Assembly (NCBI RefSeq): GCF_041052385.1
Contig: NZ_CP163439.1
Coordinates: 8,917,001-8,981,000 of the forward strand
Reading direction: 5' to 3'
Length of the DNA stretch: 64,000 bases
Origin: Streptomyces sp. R28
GTDB lineage: Bacteria; Actinomycetota; Actinomycetes; Streptomycetales; Streptomycetaceae
Each line of letters begins with the position of its first letter. The first letter of the stretch is position 1. Of this stretch, positions 1-9,760 are shown piece by piece. The position numbers and the translations under genes were made by a program. Under the pieces are notes generated by a model that was given only the letters and a program-made list of their open reading frames with translations, searched no databases and was not told the origin of the DNA.

Positions 1-495
1 ACGCTGGTGCGGCTGCGTGGTGAGGGGCGTACCGGTGAGGCGCACGTGCTGCTCGTGGAGGCCGCGTACTGGCCGGCCGTCCGCTTCCCTCTGCTCGCCG
101 CCGAGATGCAGCGCGCCGGACTCGGCGCCGACTGGGCGAGCCTGCTGTGGGAGGCGGCCTCGCTGCCGGCCGAGCGGCTCGTCGCCGCCGCCGACGCGCT
201 GACCGGGGCGGGGCGTGCCGACGACGGGGAGCAGATCCTGCGGCAGGGCGTGGCGCGGCCCGCGCACGAGATCGGGCAGGCCGTGGTGGGACTGGTCGGC
301 GAGGGGCGGCACCGCGAGGTCCGCGCGCTGCTCGGCGCGTACGTCCGCGTCCGCACCCCGGAGGAGGCCGCCCGCAGCGCCGAGCCCGACCCGAAGACGC
401 TCGTACCGCTGCTGCTGGAGGCCGCCCGGGGTGTCTCGGACGAGCGGTACTGGGATCTCGTCCACGCCCTGCGGGTCGCGGGCTACACGGCGTGA
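1..495 (+). CDS. C-terminal part of a repeat-type hypothetical protein (5' end outside window)
   Basis: The reading frame is open from base 1 and stops at 493-495, so only about 164 C-terminal residues are visible; a GTG at 7 is unlikely to be the true start. The fragment is alpha-helical and leucine/alanine/arginine rich with loosely repeated segments of about 30-35 residues (for example LLVEAAYWPAVRFPLLA, then GQAVVGLVGEGRHREVRALL), as in helical-repeat scaffold proteins. No catalytic motif is visible. It ends before a 188-base non-coding gap that carries the promoter/operator region of the next gene, so it belongs to an unrelated upstream unit. Function unknown. Confidence 0.6.
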   Translation, partial: TLVRLRGEGRTGEAHVLLVEAAYWPAVRFPLLAAEMQRAGLGADWASLLWEAASLPAERLVAAADALTGAGRADDGEQILRQGVARPAHEIGQAVVGLVGEGRHREVRALLGAYVRVRTPEEAARSAEPDPKTLVPLLLEAARGVSDERYWDLVHALRVAGYTA

Positions 496-624
496 CGCCC
501 CCAGCCGTGGGCTGACGCCCCTCCCACCGGCCCCATCCGTCACCCACTGGAGTGTGAAACGTGATCGACTCAGCGGGTTAACGACGATGGTCTTGGCAAG
601 GCTGTTCCAGGGGCTTACTTTCAA

Positions 625-656
625 GCCTCTACGGCCCCCTCTACGGGCGTAGAGGC
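625..656. promoter_or_regulatory. Operator-like repeat block upstream of the pyrimidine-catabolism genes
   Basis: A 9-base perfect inverted repeat, GCCTCTACG at 625-633 and CGTAGAGGC at 648-656, is interleaved with a direct repeat of CCTCTACGG (626-634 and 638-646, 12 bases apart). The block ends 27 bases before the ATG at 684 and just ahead of its AAGGAG ribosome-binding site. Three copies of a 7-8 base core in so short a span look like a dimer- or multimer-binding repressor site. The PucR-type protein encoded at 2838 is the obvious but unproven candidate ligand. Confidence 0.45.
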
Positions 657-683
657 TCTGACGTCCCGTCGAAGGAGCAGCTC

Positions 684-1526
684 ATGGCCAACGTCGTCCG
701 CGCCGCTCTGGTCCAGGCCACCTGGACCGGCGACACCGAGTCCATGGTGGCGAAACACGAGGAGTACGCCCGCGAGGCGGCCCGGCAGGGTGCCAAGATC
801 ATCGGGTTCCAGGAAGTCTTCAACGCTCCCTACTTCTGTCAGGTCCAGGAACCGGAGCACTACCGCTGGGCCGAGCCGGTACCCGACGGGCCGACCGTGC
901 GCCGTATGCGGGAGCTCGCCCGCGAGACGGGCATGGTGGTCGTCGTCCCCGTCTTCGAGGTCGAGCAGTCGGGCTTCTACTACAACACCGCGGCCGTGAT
1001 CGACGCCGACGGCACCTTCCTCGGCAAGTACCGCAAGCACCACATCCCCCAGGTCAAGGGCTTCTGGGAGAAGTACTACTTCAAGCCGGGCAACGTCGGC
1101 TGGCCCGTCTTCGACACCGCCGTCGGCAAGGTCGGCGTCTACATCTGCTACGACCGCCACTTCCCGGAGGGCTGGCGGCAACTCGGCCTGAACGGCGCCC
1201 AGTTGGTGTACAATCCGTCGGCCACCTCGCGGGGGCTGTCCGCGTACTTGTGGCAGCTGGAGCAGCCGGCGGCCGCGGTCGCCAACGAGTACTTCGTCGC
1301 CGCGATCAACCGCGTCGGGCAGGAGCCGTACGGGGACAACGACTTCTACGGGACGTCGTACTTCGTCGACCCGCGCGGCCGGTTCGTCGGTGAGGTCGCC
1401 AGCGACAAGGGCGAGGAACTCGTCGTCCGGGACCTCGACTTCGACCTGATCGAGGAAGTGCGGCAGCAGTGGGCCTTCTATCGTGATCGTCGACCCGACG
1501 CCTACGAAGGACTGGTGCAGCCGTGA
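684..1526 (+). CDS. Nitrilase-superfamily N-carbamoyl amidohydrolase (beta-ureidopropionase-like), copy 1
   Basis: This 280-residue cytoplasmic enzyme would hydrolyse an N-carbamoyl beta- or alpha-amino acid to the free amino acid, CO2 and ammonia, the last step of reductive pyrimidine/hydantoin breakdown. The nitrilase triad is visible: Glu in GFQEVFN (about residue 44), Lys in GKYRKHHIPQ (about 117) and Cys in YICYDRHFPEG (about 155). Length fits the family. The start is set by AAGGAG a few bases upstream. Its stop overlaps the GTG of the aminotransferase gene at 1523, indicating translational coupling. A close paralogue lies at 4602, on the far side of the PucR gene. Exact substrate is inferred from context. 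Confidence 0.85.
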   Translation: MANVVRAALVQATWTGDTESMVAKHEEYAREAARQGAKIIGFQEVFNAPYFCQVQEPEHYRWAEPVPDGPTVRRMRELARETGMVVVVPVFEVEQSGFYYNTAAVIDADGTFLGKYRKHHIPQVKGFWEKYYFKPGNVGWPVFDTAVGKVGVYICYDRHFPEGWRQLGLNGAQLVYNPSATSRGLSAYLWQLEQPAAAVANEYFVAAINRVGQEPYGDNDFYGTSYFVDPRGRFVGEVASDKGEELVVRDLDFDLIEEVRQQWAFYRDRRPDAYEGLVQP

Positions 1527-2806
1527 CCAAGGACCTGCTGGGACGCCACCGTGCCGTCATGCCGGACTGGCTCGCCCTCTACTACGAGGAGCCGCTGGAG
1601 ATCACCCACGGCGAGGGACGCCACGTGTGGGACTCCGAGGGCAACCGGTACCTCGACTTCTTCGGCGGCATCCTGACGACGATGACCGCGCACGCGCTGC
1701 CCGAGGTGACGAAGGCGGTGAGCGAGCAGGCCGGGCGGATCATCCACTCCTCCACCCTGTACCTCAACCGGCCCATGGTCGAACTCGCCGAGCGCGTCGC
1801 CCAGTTGAGCGGCATCCCGGACGCCCGCGTCTTCTTCACCACCTCCGGTACGGAGGCCAACGACACCGCCCTGCTGCTCGCGACGACCTACCGGCAGAGC
1901 AACACGATCCTCGCGATGCGCAACAGCTATCACGGCCGCTCGTTCAGCGCGGTCGGCATCACCGGCAACCGCGGCTGGTCCCCGACCTCGCTGTCGCCGC
2001 TGCAGACGCTGTACGTCCACGGCGGGGTGCGCACACGCGGGCCGTACGCGCAGCTGAGCGACGACGACTTCATCGCGGCCTGCGTCGAGGACCTGAAGGA
2101 CATCCTCGGCCACACCCGCCCGCCCGCGGCCCTCATCGCCGAGCCCATCCAGGGTGTCGGCGGCTTCACCTCGGGGCCGGACGGGCTGTACGCCGCGTTC
2201 CGCGAGGTGCTCGCCGAGCGCGGCATCCTGTGGATCGCCGACGAGGTGCAGACCGGCTGGGGCCGCACCGGCGAGCACTTCTGGGGCTGGCAGGCGCACG
2301 CCCAGAACGGCCCGCCGGACATCCTGACCTTCGCCAAGGGCATCGGCAACGGCATGTCCATCGGTGGTGTCGTCGCCCGCGCCGAGATCATGAACTGCCT
2401 GGACGCCAACAGCATCTCCACCTTCGGCGGCACGCAGATCACCATGGCGGCCGGCCTGGCCAACCTCAACTACCTGCTGGAACACGACCTGCAGGGCAAC
2501 GCCCGGCGGGTCGGCGGACTGCTCGTCGAGCGGCTGCGGGCCGTCGCGGCGCACGTGCCGCACGTACGCGAGGTGCGCGGGCGGGGCCTGATGCTGGGCA
2601 TCGAGATCACCAGGCCCGGCACGGACGAGGCCGACCCGGCCGCGGCGTCGGCCGTGCTGGAGGCGGCCCGCGAAAGCGGCCTCCTCATCGGCAAGGGCGG
2701 TGGTCACAACACCACTTCCCTGCGCGTCGCCCCGCCCCTGTCCCTCACCGTCGCGGAGGCCGAGGAAGGCGCCGCGATCCTGGAGAACGCTCTGAGGAGC
2801 ATCTAG
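1523..2806 (+). CDS. Class III (AGXT2-like) PLP-dependent aminotransferase
   Basis: This 427-residue class III aminotransferase probably moves the amino group of beta-alanine or 3-aminoisobutyrate, released by the preceding amidohydrolase, to a keto acid. The substrate/PLP-binding segment TTSGTEANDTALLLA (about residues 110-125), the aspartate of WIADEVQTGWGRTG (about 240) and the PLP lysine in LTFAKGIGNG (about 272) are present. The GTG start overlaps the upstream stop (GTGA), so the two genes form one translational unit. Resemblance is to alanine-glyoxylate aminotransferase 2-like enzymes; amino-acceptor choice cannot be read from the sequence. Confidence 0.85.
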   Translation: MTKDLLGRHRAVMPDWLALYYEEPLEITHGEGRHVWDSEGNRYLDFFGGILTTMTAHALPEVTKAVSEQAGRIIHSSTLYLNRPMVELAERVAQLSGIPDARVFFTTSGTEANDTALLLATTYRQSNTILAMRNSYHGRSFSAVGITGNRGWSPTSLSPLQTLYVHGGVRTRGPYAQLSDDDFIAACVEDLKDILGHTRPPAALIAEPIQGVGGFTSGPDGLYAAFREVLAERGILWIADEVQTGWGRTGEHFWGWQAHAQNGPPDILTFAKGIGNGMSIGGVVARAEIMNCLDANSISTFGGTQITMAAGLANLNYLLEHDLQGNARRVGGLLVERLRAVAAHVPHVREVRGRGLMLGIEITRPGTDEADPAAASAVLEAARESGLLIGKGGGHNTTSLRVAPPLSLTVAEAEEGAAILENALRSI

Positions 2807-2837
2807 CAGGGCCCGACTGAGCAAGGGAAACGCCGCC

Positions 2838-4421
2838 ATGACCACCACCTCGGAGATCTGGGAGCGCCTGGAACCGGTCCTGTCCGTCCGGCAGGTCCTC
2901 ACCCTGGAGCGGGTGCTGGCCGGGGAGCCCGAGGTGGTGGCCGGCGCCGGTCAGCTCGACCGTCCGGTGCGCTGGGTGCATGTCGCCGAGGCGCCGGACG
3001 TCGGGGTGATGCTCAGTGGCGGCGAGATGGTGCTGACCACCGGGGTGCTGCTCGCCGGGGACGAGGAGAAGCAGGCCGAGTACATCCGGTCCCTGCACCG
3101 GGCGGAGGCCGCGGCCGTCGTGCTGGGCCTGGGCCGGGCGTTTCCCGCCCCGCCGGACGTGATGCGCCGGGCGGCCGAGCGGTGCGGGCTGCCGATGGTC
3201 GTGCTGCACCGGCCCTTCCCGTTCGCCGAGCTGACCGAGGAGGTGCAGTCCCGGCTCGTACGGCGGAAGTTCGCCGCCGTCAGCCTCTCGGAGGCCGTAC
3301 GCACCGCGCTCACCGGACTCATCACCGCGGGCGCCCCGCTGCAGCGGCTCCTCGACGAGGTCGCCGCGCACAGCGCCTGCCCCGTCGTCGTCACCAACCT
3401 CGCCCACCGGGTCCTCGCCACGGCGGGGGAGCGGTCCGCGGTGGACGACGTGCTGCGCGACTGGGAGCGCATCGCCCGCCAGGCCGGCGGCACCGAGGGC
3501 GACGGCTGGATCCGCGCCGAACTGGCCGGACGCGGCGAGCGCTGGGGCCAGATCATGCTGTGCGGGCACCGCGGCGACACCGCCACCGGACGGCTCCTCG
3601 CCGAACGCGCCGCCGAGGCCCTCGTCCTGCACCGGATGCTCGGCGGCAACTCCGCGCACACCTGGGAGGAGCAGTCCGCGCAGAGCCTGCTGACCGACCT
3701 CGTCAGCGGGGTCGTACCGGCACGGCAGCTGCTGCCACGCGCGCGTGCCGCCGGGCTGCCGGTCAACCGGCGCACCTTCGTACCGCTCGTCGTGCGCGAC
3801 GGTGAACCGGCCCAACTGGAGCGTGTGCTGCGGATGCTGGGGCTGTCCGGGATCGTCGCCGAGCTCGCCGACGGGGCCACCGCCGTGCTGCTCAGCCTCG
3901 CCCGGGACCAGGACGCCGCCGTGCTCACCGCGAACCTCGCCGCCCGGCTGCGCTCGGAGTCGGGGGCCGCCCGGACCGTCGTGGCGGCCGCCGATGCGCG
4001 TGCCGCCTGGGACGACGTACCCGCCGGGCTGCGCGAGGCCCAGCACGTCGCCGATGCCGTCGCCGACTCCTCGACCGCCCTCGACCTCCCCGCCGTCGTA
4101 CGCCTCAAGGACGTCCATCTGCGGGGCCTGATCCGGCTGTTGCGGGACGATCCGCAGGTGCAGTCGTTCGCGGAGCGCGAGCTGGACGGGCTGCTGTGCG
4201 GACGGGACGACGAGGCGGGCGCCCTGCTCGCCGTACTGCGGACGTACCTCGCCACCGGCCGCAACAAGTCCCGCACCGCCCAGCTCCACCACGTCTCCCG
4301 GCCCGCGCTCTACCGCCGCATCGAGGCGATACAGACACGGCTCGGCGTCGACCTGGACGACTTCGAGCAGGCCGCCTCGGTGCATATCGCGCTCCTCGCG
4401 CACGACGCGCAACTGGGCTGA
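2838..4421 (+). CDS. PucR-family transcriptional regulator
   Basis: The 527-residue protein starts with a PucR-type N-terminal domain (about residues 15-135, beginning LSVRQVLTLERVLAGEPEVV), followed by a GGDEF-like/linker region and a C-terminal helix-turn-helix of the PucR/CdaR type (about 465-515, TYLATGRNKSRTAQLHHVSR). PucR regulators control purine and pyrimidine degradation genes, which agrees with its place between the two nitrilase copies. It lies 31 bases after the aminotransferase stop, in the same direction, so it is probably co-transcribed and may autoregulate the locus through the repeat blocks upstream of 684 and 4602. Confidence 0.88.
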   Translation: MTTTSEIWERLEPVLSVRQVLTLERVLAGEPEVVAGAGQLDRPVRWVHVAEAPDVGVMLSGGEMVLTTGVLLAGDEEKQAEYIRSLHRAEAAAVVLGLGRAFPAPPDVMRRAAERCGLPMVVLHRPFPFAELTEEVQSRLVRRKFAAVSLSEAVRTALTGLITAGAPLQRLLDEVAAHSACPVVVTNLAHRVLATAGERSAVDDVLRDWERIARQAGGTEGDGWIRAELAGRGERWGQIMLCGHRGDTATGRLLAERAAEALVLHRMLGGNSAHTWEEQSAQSLLTDLVSGVVPARQLLPRARAAGLPVNRRTFVPLVVRDGEPAQLERVLRMLGLSGIVAELADGATAVLLSLARDQDAAVLTANLAARLRSESGAARTVVAAADARAAWDDVPAGLREAQHVADAVADSSTALDLPAVVRLKDVHLRGLIRLLRDDPQVQSFAERELDGLLCGRDDEAGALLAVLRTYLATGRNKSRTAQLHHVSRPALYRRIEAIQTRLGVDLDDFEQAASVHIALLAHDAQLG

Positions 4422-4496
4422 CAAGGCGCCGCGGAAACCGCGTAGAAACACACGACGACCTGGGAAAACGGCGGTGAAACATGGTTCCTGCAAAGG

Positions 4497-4539
4497 GTGA
4501 CACCGTGACACGCCGCACGCCCGCAGACGTGACACCGTG
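4497..4539. promoter_or_regulatory. Direct repeat GTGACACCGTG upstream of second nitrilase gene
   Basis: Two perfect copies of the 11-mer GTGACACCGTG lie at 4497-4507 and 4529-4539, 32 bases apart (about three helical turns, same face), in the 180-base gap between the PucR gene and the nitrilase gene at 4602. A partial third copy (GTGACAC) overlaps the first. The arrangement resembles an operator for a multimeric regulator and could mark a second promoter for the hydA part of the locus. It does not share sequence with the block at 625-656. Confidence 0.35.
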
Positions 4540-4601
4540 CAACTCAAAGCCCGCTTGTCGACTTCCTAGCCTTCTCGCACACCCAGCGACCGGAGGTCCC
4601 G

Positions 4602-5444
4602 ATGAGCCAAGTGATCCGTGCCGCCCTCTTCCAGACCGCCTGGACCGGCGACAAGGAATCGATGATCCAGGTACACGAGCAGGCGGCCCGCGACGCGGCC
4701 GCGCAGGGTGCTCAGGTCCTGTGCTTCCAGGAGCTGTTCTACGGGCCCTACTTCTGCCAGGTCCAGGACAAGGCGTTCTACGAGTACGCCGAGCAGATCC
4801 CAAACGGCCCGATCGTCAAGCGGTTCCAGGCGCTCGCCAAGGAACTGGGCATCGTCCTGATCCTGCCGATGTACGAGGAGGAGCAGCCCGGCGTCCTCTA
4901 CAACACGGCCGCGGTGATCGACGCGGACGGCTCGTACCTCGGCAAGTACCGCAAGCACCACATTCCCCAAGTGCCGGGCTTCTGGGAGAAGTTCTACTTC
5001 CGCCCCGGCAACGTCGGCTGGCCGGTCTTCGACACCGCCGTCGGGAAGATCGGCGTCTACATCTGCTACGACCGGCACTTCCCGGAGGGCTGGCGGGCGC
5101 TCGGGCTCGCGGGTGCGGAGATCGTGTTCAACCCGTCGGCCACCTCGCGGGGTCTGTCCGCGTACCTGTGGCAGCTGGAGCAGCCGGCGGCCGCGGTCGC
5201 CAACGAGTACTTCGTCGGTGCGATCAACCGGGTCGGCGTCGAGGAGCTGGGCGACAACGACTTCTACGGGACGACGTACTTCGTCGACCCGGAAGCCCAG
5301 TTCGTGGGCGAGGTGGCCAGCGACAAGGAGACCGAACTGGTCGTCCGCGACCTGGACATGGCCAAGCTGCGCGAGGTCCGCGACCGCTGGCAGTTCTACC
5401 GCGACCGCCGTCCCGACGCGTACCAGCCGCTGACCGCGCCGTAG
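4602..5444 (+). CDS. Nitrilase-superfamily N-carbamoyl amidohydrolase (beta-ureidopropionase-like), copy 2
   Basis: A 280-residue paralogue of the protein at 684, identical in length and very similar along its whole extent. The same triad is present: Glu in CFQELFYGP, Lys in GKYRKHHIPQ, Cys in YICYDRHFPEG. It precedes dihydropyrimidinase by about 100 bases, so it probably acts on that enzyme's N-carbamoyl product. Differences from copy 1 concentrate in residues 50-110 and in the stretch after the catalytic cysteine (GLAGAEIVFNPSA against GLNGAQLVYNPSA), regions that line the substrate pocket in this family, suggesting different carbamoyl substrates. ATG start with GGAGG-like site just upstream. 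Confidence 0.85.
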   Translation: MSQVIRAALFQTAWTGDKESMIQVHEQAARDAAAQGAQVLCFQELFYGPYFCQVQDKAFYEYAEQIPNGPIVKRFQALAKELGIVLILPMYEEEQPGVLYNTAAVIDADGSYLGKYRKHHIPQVPGFWEKFYFRPGNVGWPVFDTAVGKIGVYICYDRHFPEGWRALGLAGAEIVFNPSATSRGLSAYLWQLEQPAAAVANEYFVGAINRVGVEELGDNDFYGTTYFVDPEAQFVGEVASDKETELVVRDLDMAKLREVRDRWQFYRDRRPDAYQPLTAP

Positions 5445-5541
5445 CGGATCCGCGCACATCCGGCCCGGTGCACGGGGGGCCGGGCCGGAGGTGCCGGCCG
5501 ACTTGCACGAACCCAGTGTCGACCACGGTAGGAGAAGGAGC

Positions 5542-6945
5542 ATGAGCAGCCGTACCGTCATCCGCGGTGGTCTCGTCATCACCGCGTCCGACGAAATGCA
5601 CGCCGACGTCCTGATCGAGGACGGCCGCATCGTCGCCCTCGCCGCGAGCGGCACCCCGGCCGCCGAGGCCTGGACGGCCGAGCGGACCATCGACGCCACC
5701 GGGAAGTACGTGATCCCGGGCGGCGTCGACGCCCACACCCACATGGAGCTGCCGTTCGGTGGCACCTTCGCCTCCGACACCTTCGAGACCGGCACCCGGG
5801 CCGGCGCCTGGGGCGGCACGACCACGATCATCGACTTCGCCGTGCAGAGCGTGGGCCACTCGCTGCGCGAGGGCCTCGACGCCTGGCACGCCAAGGCCGA
5901 GGGCAACTGCGCGATCGACTACGGCTTCCACATGATCGTCTCCGATGTGAACCAGGAGACGCTCAAGGAGATGGACCTGCTGGTGGAGGAGGGGGTGACC
6001 TCCTTCAAGCAGTTCATGGCCTACCCGGGCGTCTTCTACTCCGACGACGGCCAGATCCTGCGCGCCATGCAGCGCTCCGCCGAGAACGGCGGCCTGATCA
6101 TGATGCACGCCGAGAACGGCATCGCGATCGACGTGCTGGTCGAGCAGGCGCTGGCGAGGGGGGAGACCGACCCGCGCTACCACGGGGAGGTGCGCAAGTC
6201 GCTCCTCGAGGCCGAGGCCACCCACCGTGCCATCAGGCTCGCCCAGGTCGCGGGAGCTCCCCTGTACGTCGTGCACGTCTCGGCGATGGAGGCGGTCGCC
6301 GAGCTGGCCAGGGCGCGCGACGAGGGGCTGAACGTCTTCGGCGAGACCTGCCCGCAGTACCTGTTCCTGTCCACCGACAACCTCGCCGAGCCGGACTTCG
6401 AGGGCGCGAAGTACGTGTGCTCGACGCCGCTGCGGCCCAAGGAGCACCAGGCCCAGCTGTGGAAGGGGCTGCGGACTAACGACCTCCAGGTCGTCTCCAC
6501 CGACCACTGCCCGTTCTGCTTCGTGGGTCAGAAGGAGCTGGGGCGAGGGGACTTCTCGAAGATCCCCAACGGCCTTCCCGGCGTCGAGAACCGGATGGAC
6601 CTGCTCCACCAGGCCGTCGTCGACGGCCACATCTCACGCCGGCGCTGGATCGAGATCGCCTGCGCGACCCCGGCCCGGATGTTCGGCATGTACCCGAAGA
6701 AGGGCACGATCGCGCCGGGCGCGGACGCCGACGTCGTGATCTACGACCCGCACGCCGAGCAGGTCATGTCCGCCGTCACGCACCACATGAACGTCGACTA
6801 CTCGGCGTACGAGGGCAAGCGGACCACCGGCCGGGTCGAGACGGTTCTCTCGCGCGGCGAACTCGTCATCACCGAGCGGGAGTACACCGGGCGCGCCGGG
6901 CACGGCGTCTACACCCCCCGTTCCACCTGTCAGTACCTCAATTAG
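5542..6945 (+). CDS. hydA: Dihydropyrimidinase / D-hydantoinase
   Basis: This 467-residue cyclic amidohydrolase would open dihydrouracil, dihydrothymine or a 5-substituted hydantoin to the N-carbamoyl amino acid. The binuclear metal site is recognisable: HxH in GVDAHTHMELPFGG (about residues 66-69), the carboxylated lysine in TSFKQFMAYPG (about 155), HAENG and HVSAMEA histidines, and the late aspartate in VSTDHCPFCF. The start ATG at 5542 follows a strong GGAGAAGGAG site. It is followed 11 bases later by the LLM oxidoreductase gene, so both form one operon with the nitrilase upstream. Confidence 0.92.
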   Translation: MSSRTVIRGGLVITASDEMHADVLIEDGRIVALAASGTPAAEAWTAERTIDATGKYVIPGGVDAHTHMELPFGGTFASDTFETGTRAGAWGGTTTIIDFAVQSVGHSLREGLDAWHAKAEGNCAIDYGFHMIVSDVNQETLKEMDLLVEEGVTSFKQFMAYPGVFYSDDGQILRAMQRSAENGGLIMMHAENGIAIDVLVEQALARGETDPRYHGEVRKSLLEAEATHRAIRLAQVAGAPLYVVHVSAMEAVAELARARDEGLNVFGETCPQYLFLSTDNLAEPDFEGAKYVCSTPLRPKEHQAQLWKGLRTNDLQVVSTDHCPFCFVGQKELGRGDFSKIPNGLPGVENRMDLLHQAVVDGHISRRRWIEIACATPARMFGMYPKKGTIAPGADADVVIYDPHAEQVMSAVTHHMNVDYSAYEGKRTTGRVETVLSRGELVITEREYTGRAGHGVYTPRSTCQYLN

Positions 6946-6956
6946 GAGCGGAGTAC

Positions 6957-7979
6957 ATGGACTTCGGACTCGTCCTGCAGACCGACCCGCCGGCCTCCAA
7001 GGTCGTCAGCCTGATGAAGCGCGCCGAGCGCAGCGGCTTCACCTACGGCTGGACCTTCGACTCCGCCGTGCTCTGGCAGGAACCGTTCGTGATCTACAGC
7101 CAGATCCTGGCGAACACGCAGAAGCTGAAGGTCGGCCCGATGGTGACCAACCCGGGCACCCGCACCTGGGAGGTCACCGCCTCCACGTTCGCCACCCTCA
7201 ACGACATGTTCGGCAACCGCACGGTCTGCGGCATCGGCCGCGGCGACTCGGCGATGCGCGTCGCCGGCCGCAAGCCCAACACGCTCGCCCGCATCAGCGA
7301 CGCCATGAAGGTCATCCGGGCGCTGGGCCGGGGCGACGAGGCCGACCTCGGCGGCGGCACGGTCGTCAGGTTCCCGTGGATCAAGGAGGGCGCCGAACTC
7401 CCCGTATGGATGGCGGCGTACGGGCCCAAGGCGCTGAAGATGACCGGTGAGGAGGCCGACGGCTTCATCCTCCAGCTCGCCGACCTCTACCTCACCGAAT
7501 ACATGGTCAAGGCCGTGAAGGACGCGGCCGTCGCGGCCGGGCGCGACCCCGACGACGTCAAGATCTGCGTCGCCGCCCCCGCGTACGTCACCGAGGACGA
7601 CTCGCCCGAGAAGCTCGCCCACGCGCGCGAACAGTGCCGCTGGTTCGGCGGGATGGTCGGCAACCACGTCGCCGACCTGGTCAGCAAGTACGGCGAGCAC
7701 TCCGCCGCCGTACCCGACGAACTCACCGACTACATCAAGGCGCGCGAGGGGTACGACTACTCCCACCACGGGCGCGCCGACAACCCGGACACCCAGTTCG
7801 TGCCCGACGAGATCGTCGACCGGTTCTGCCTCATCGGACCGGTCGAGAAGCACATCGAGAAGCTGAACGCGCTGCGTGAGCTGGGCGTCGACCAGTTCGC
7901 CGTGTACGACATGCACGACGCGCAGGAAGCCGTCATCGACGCGTACGGTTCGAAGGTCATCCCCGCGGTCAACTCCTGA
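6957..7979 (+). CDS. LLM-class F420-dependent oxidoreductase
   Basis: A 340-residue luciferase-like TIM-barrel protein. The N-terminal MDFGLVLQTDPPASKVVSLMKRAE, the GPMVTNPGTRTWEV segment and the CGIGRGDSAMR motif are typical of F420-dependent LLM oxidoreductases of the type repeatedly seen beside dihydropyrimidinase in actinobacteria. It starts 11 bases after the hydA stop with GGAGCGGAG upstream. In this setting it could carry out the reduction or oxidation of the pyrimidine or ureide ring, replacing the NADPH-dependent dihydropyrimidine dehydrogenase that I do not find in the window; that role is inferred from context only. Confidence 0.85.
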   Translation: MDFGLVLQTDPPASKVVSLMKRAERSGFTYGWTFDSAVLWQEPFVIYSQILANTQKLKVGPMVTNPGTRTWEVTASTFATLNDMFGNRTVCGIGRGDSAMRVAGRKPNTLARISDAMKVIRALGRGDEADLGGGTVVRFPWIKEGAELPVWMAAYGPKALKMTGEEADGFILQLADLYLTEYMVKAVKDAAVAAGRDPDDVKICVAAPAYVTEDDSPEKLAHAREQCRWFGGMVGNHVADLVSKYGEHSAAVPDELTDYIKAREGYDYSHHGRADNPDTQFVPDEIVDRFCLIGPVEKHIEKLNALRELGVDQFAVYDMHDAQEAVIDAYGSKVIPAVNS

Positions 7980-8056
7980 CCGACGCCTTCGCGTCAGGAC
8001 GCCGCCAGCACCCCCGCTCCATCCGACCCCCCACACCTTGTCTCCCTCCCCGCGGT

Positions 8057-8100
8057 CCCGGCCTCCCCGCCTCCGCTCCGGGGAGGGAGGCGGGGCCGGG
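8057..8100. terminator. Strong GC hairpin between the LLM oxidoreductase and the permease
   Basis: Left arm at 8057-8074 and right arm at 8086-8100 form a 15-bp perfect stem interrupted only by a 3-base bulge on the left side, with an 11-base loop. It lies in the 203-base gap after the oxidoreductase stop. No U-tract follows, as is common in Streptomyces. It probably reduces read-through into the permease gene, which may have its own promoter between 8105 and 8182. Confidence 0.5.
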
Positions 8101-8182
8101 GAGGGCGTGCTCGCCCCTTCCCGGCCCCGCCCGAGGCCCCCGCACGGCCTTTCCCGTCCCGCCCTGATCGATTGGCCTGCCC

Positions 8183-9730
<1,548 letters not shown>

Positions 9731-9760
9731 ACCCGCAGTGAAGGGGCGTATGGAGGACGG

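Noticed and set aside
1502..4547. Long minus-strand open frames opposite the aminotransferase and PucR genes
   Set aside because: Both plus-strand genes have complete family motifs; the minus frames are Arg/Gly/Ala-rich and repetitive, typical of antisense frames in GC-rich DNA.
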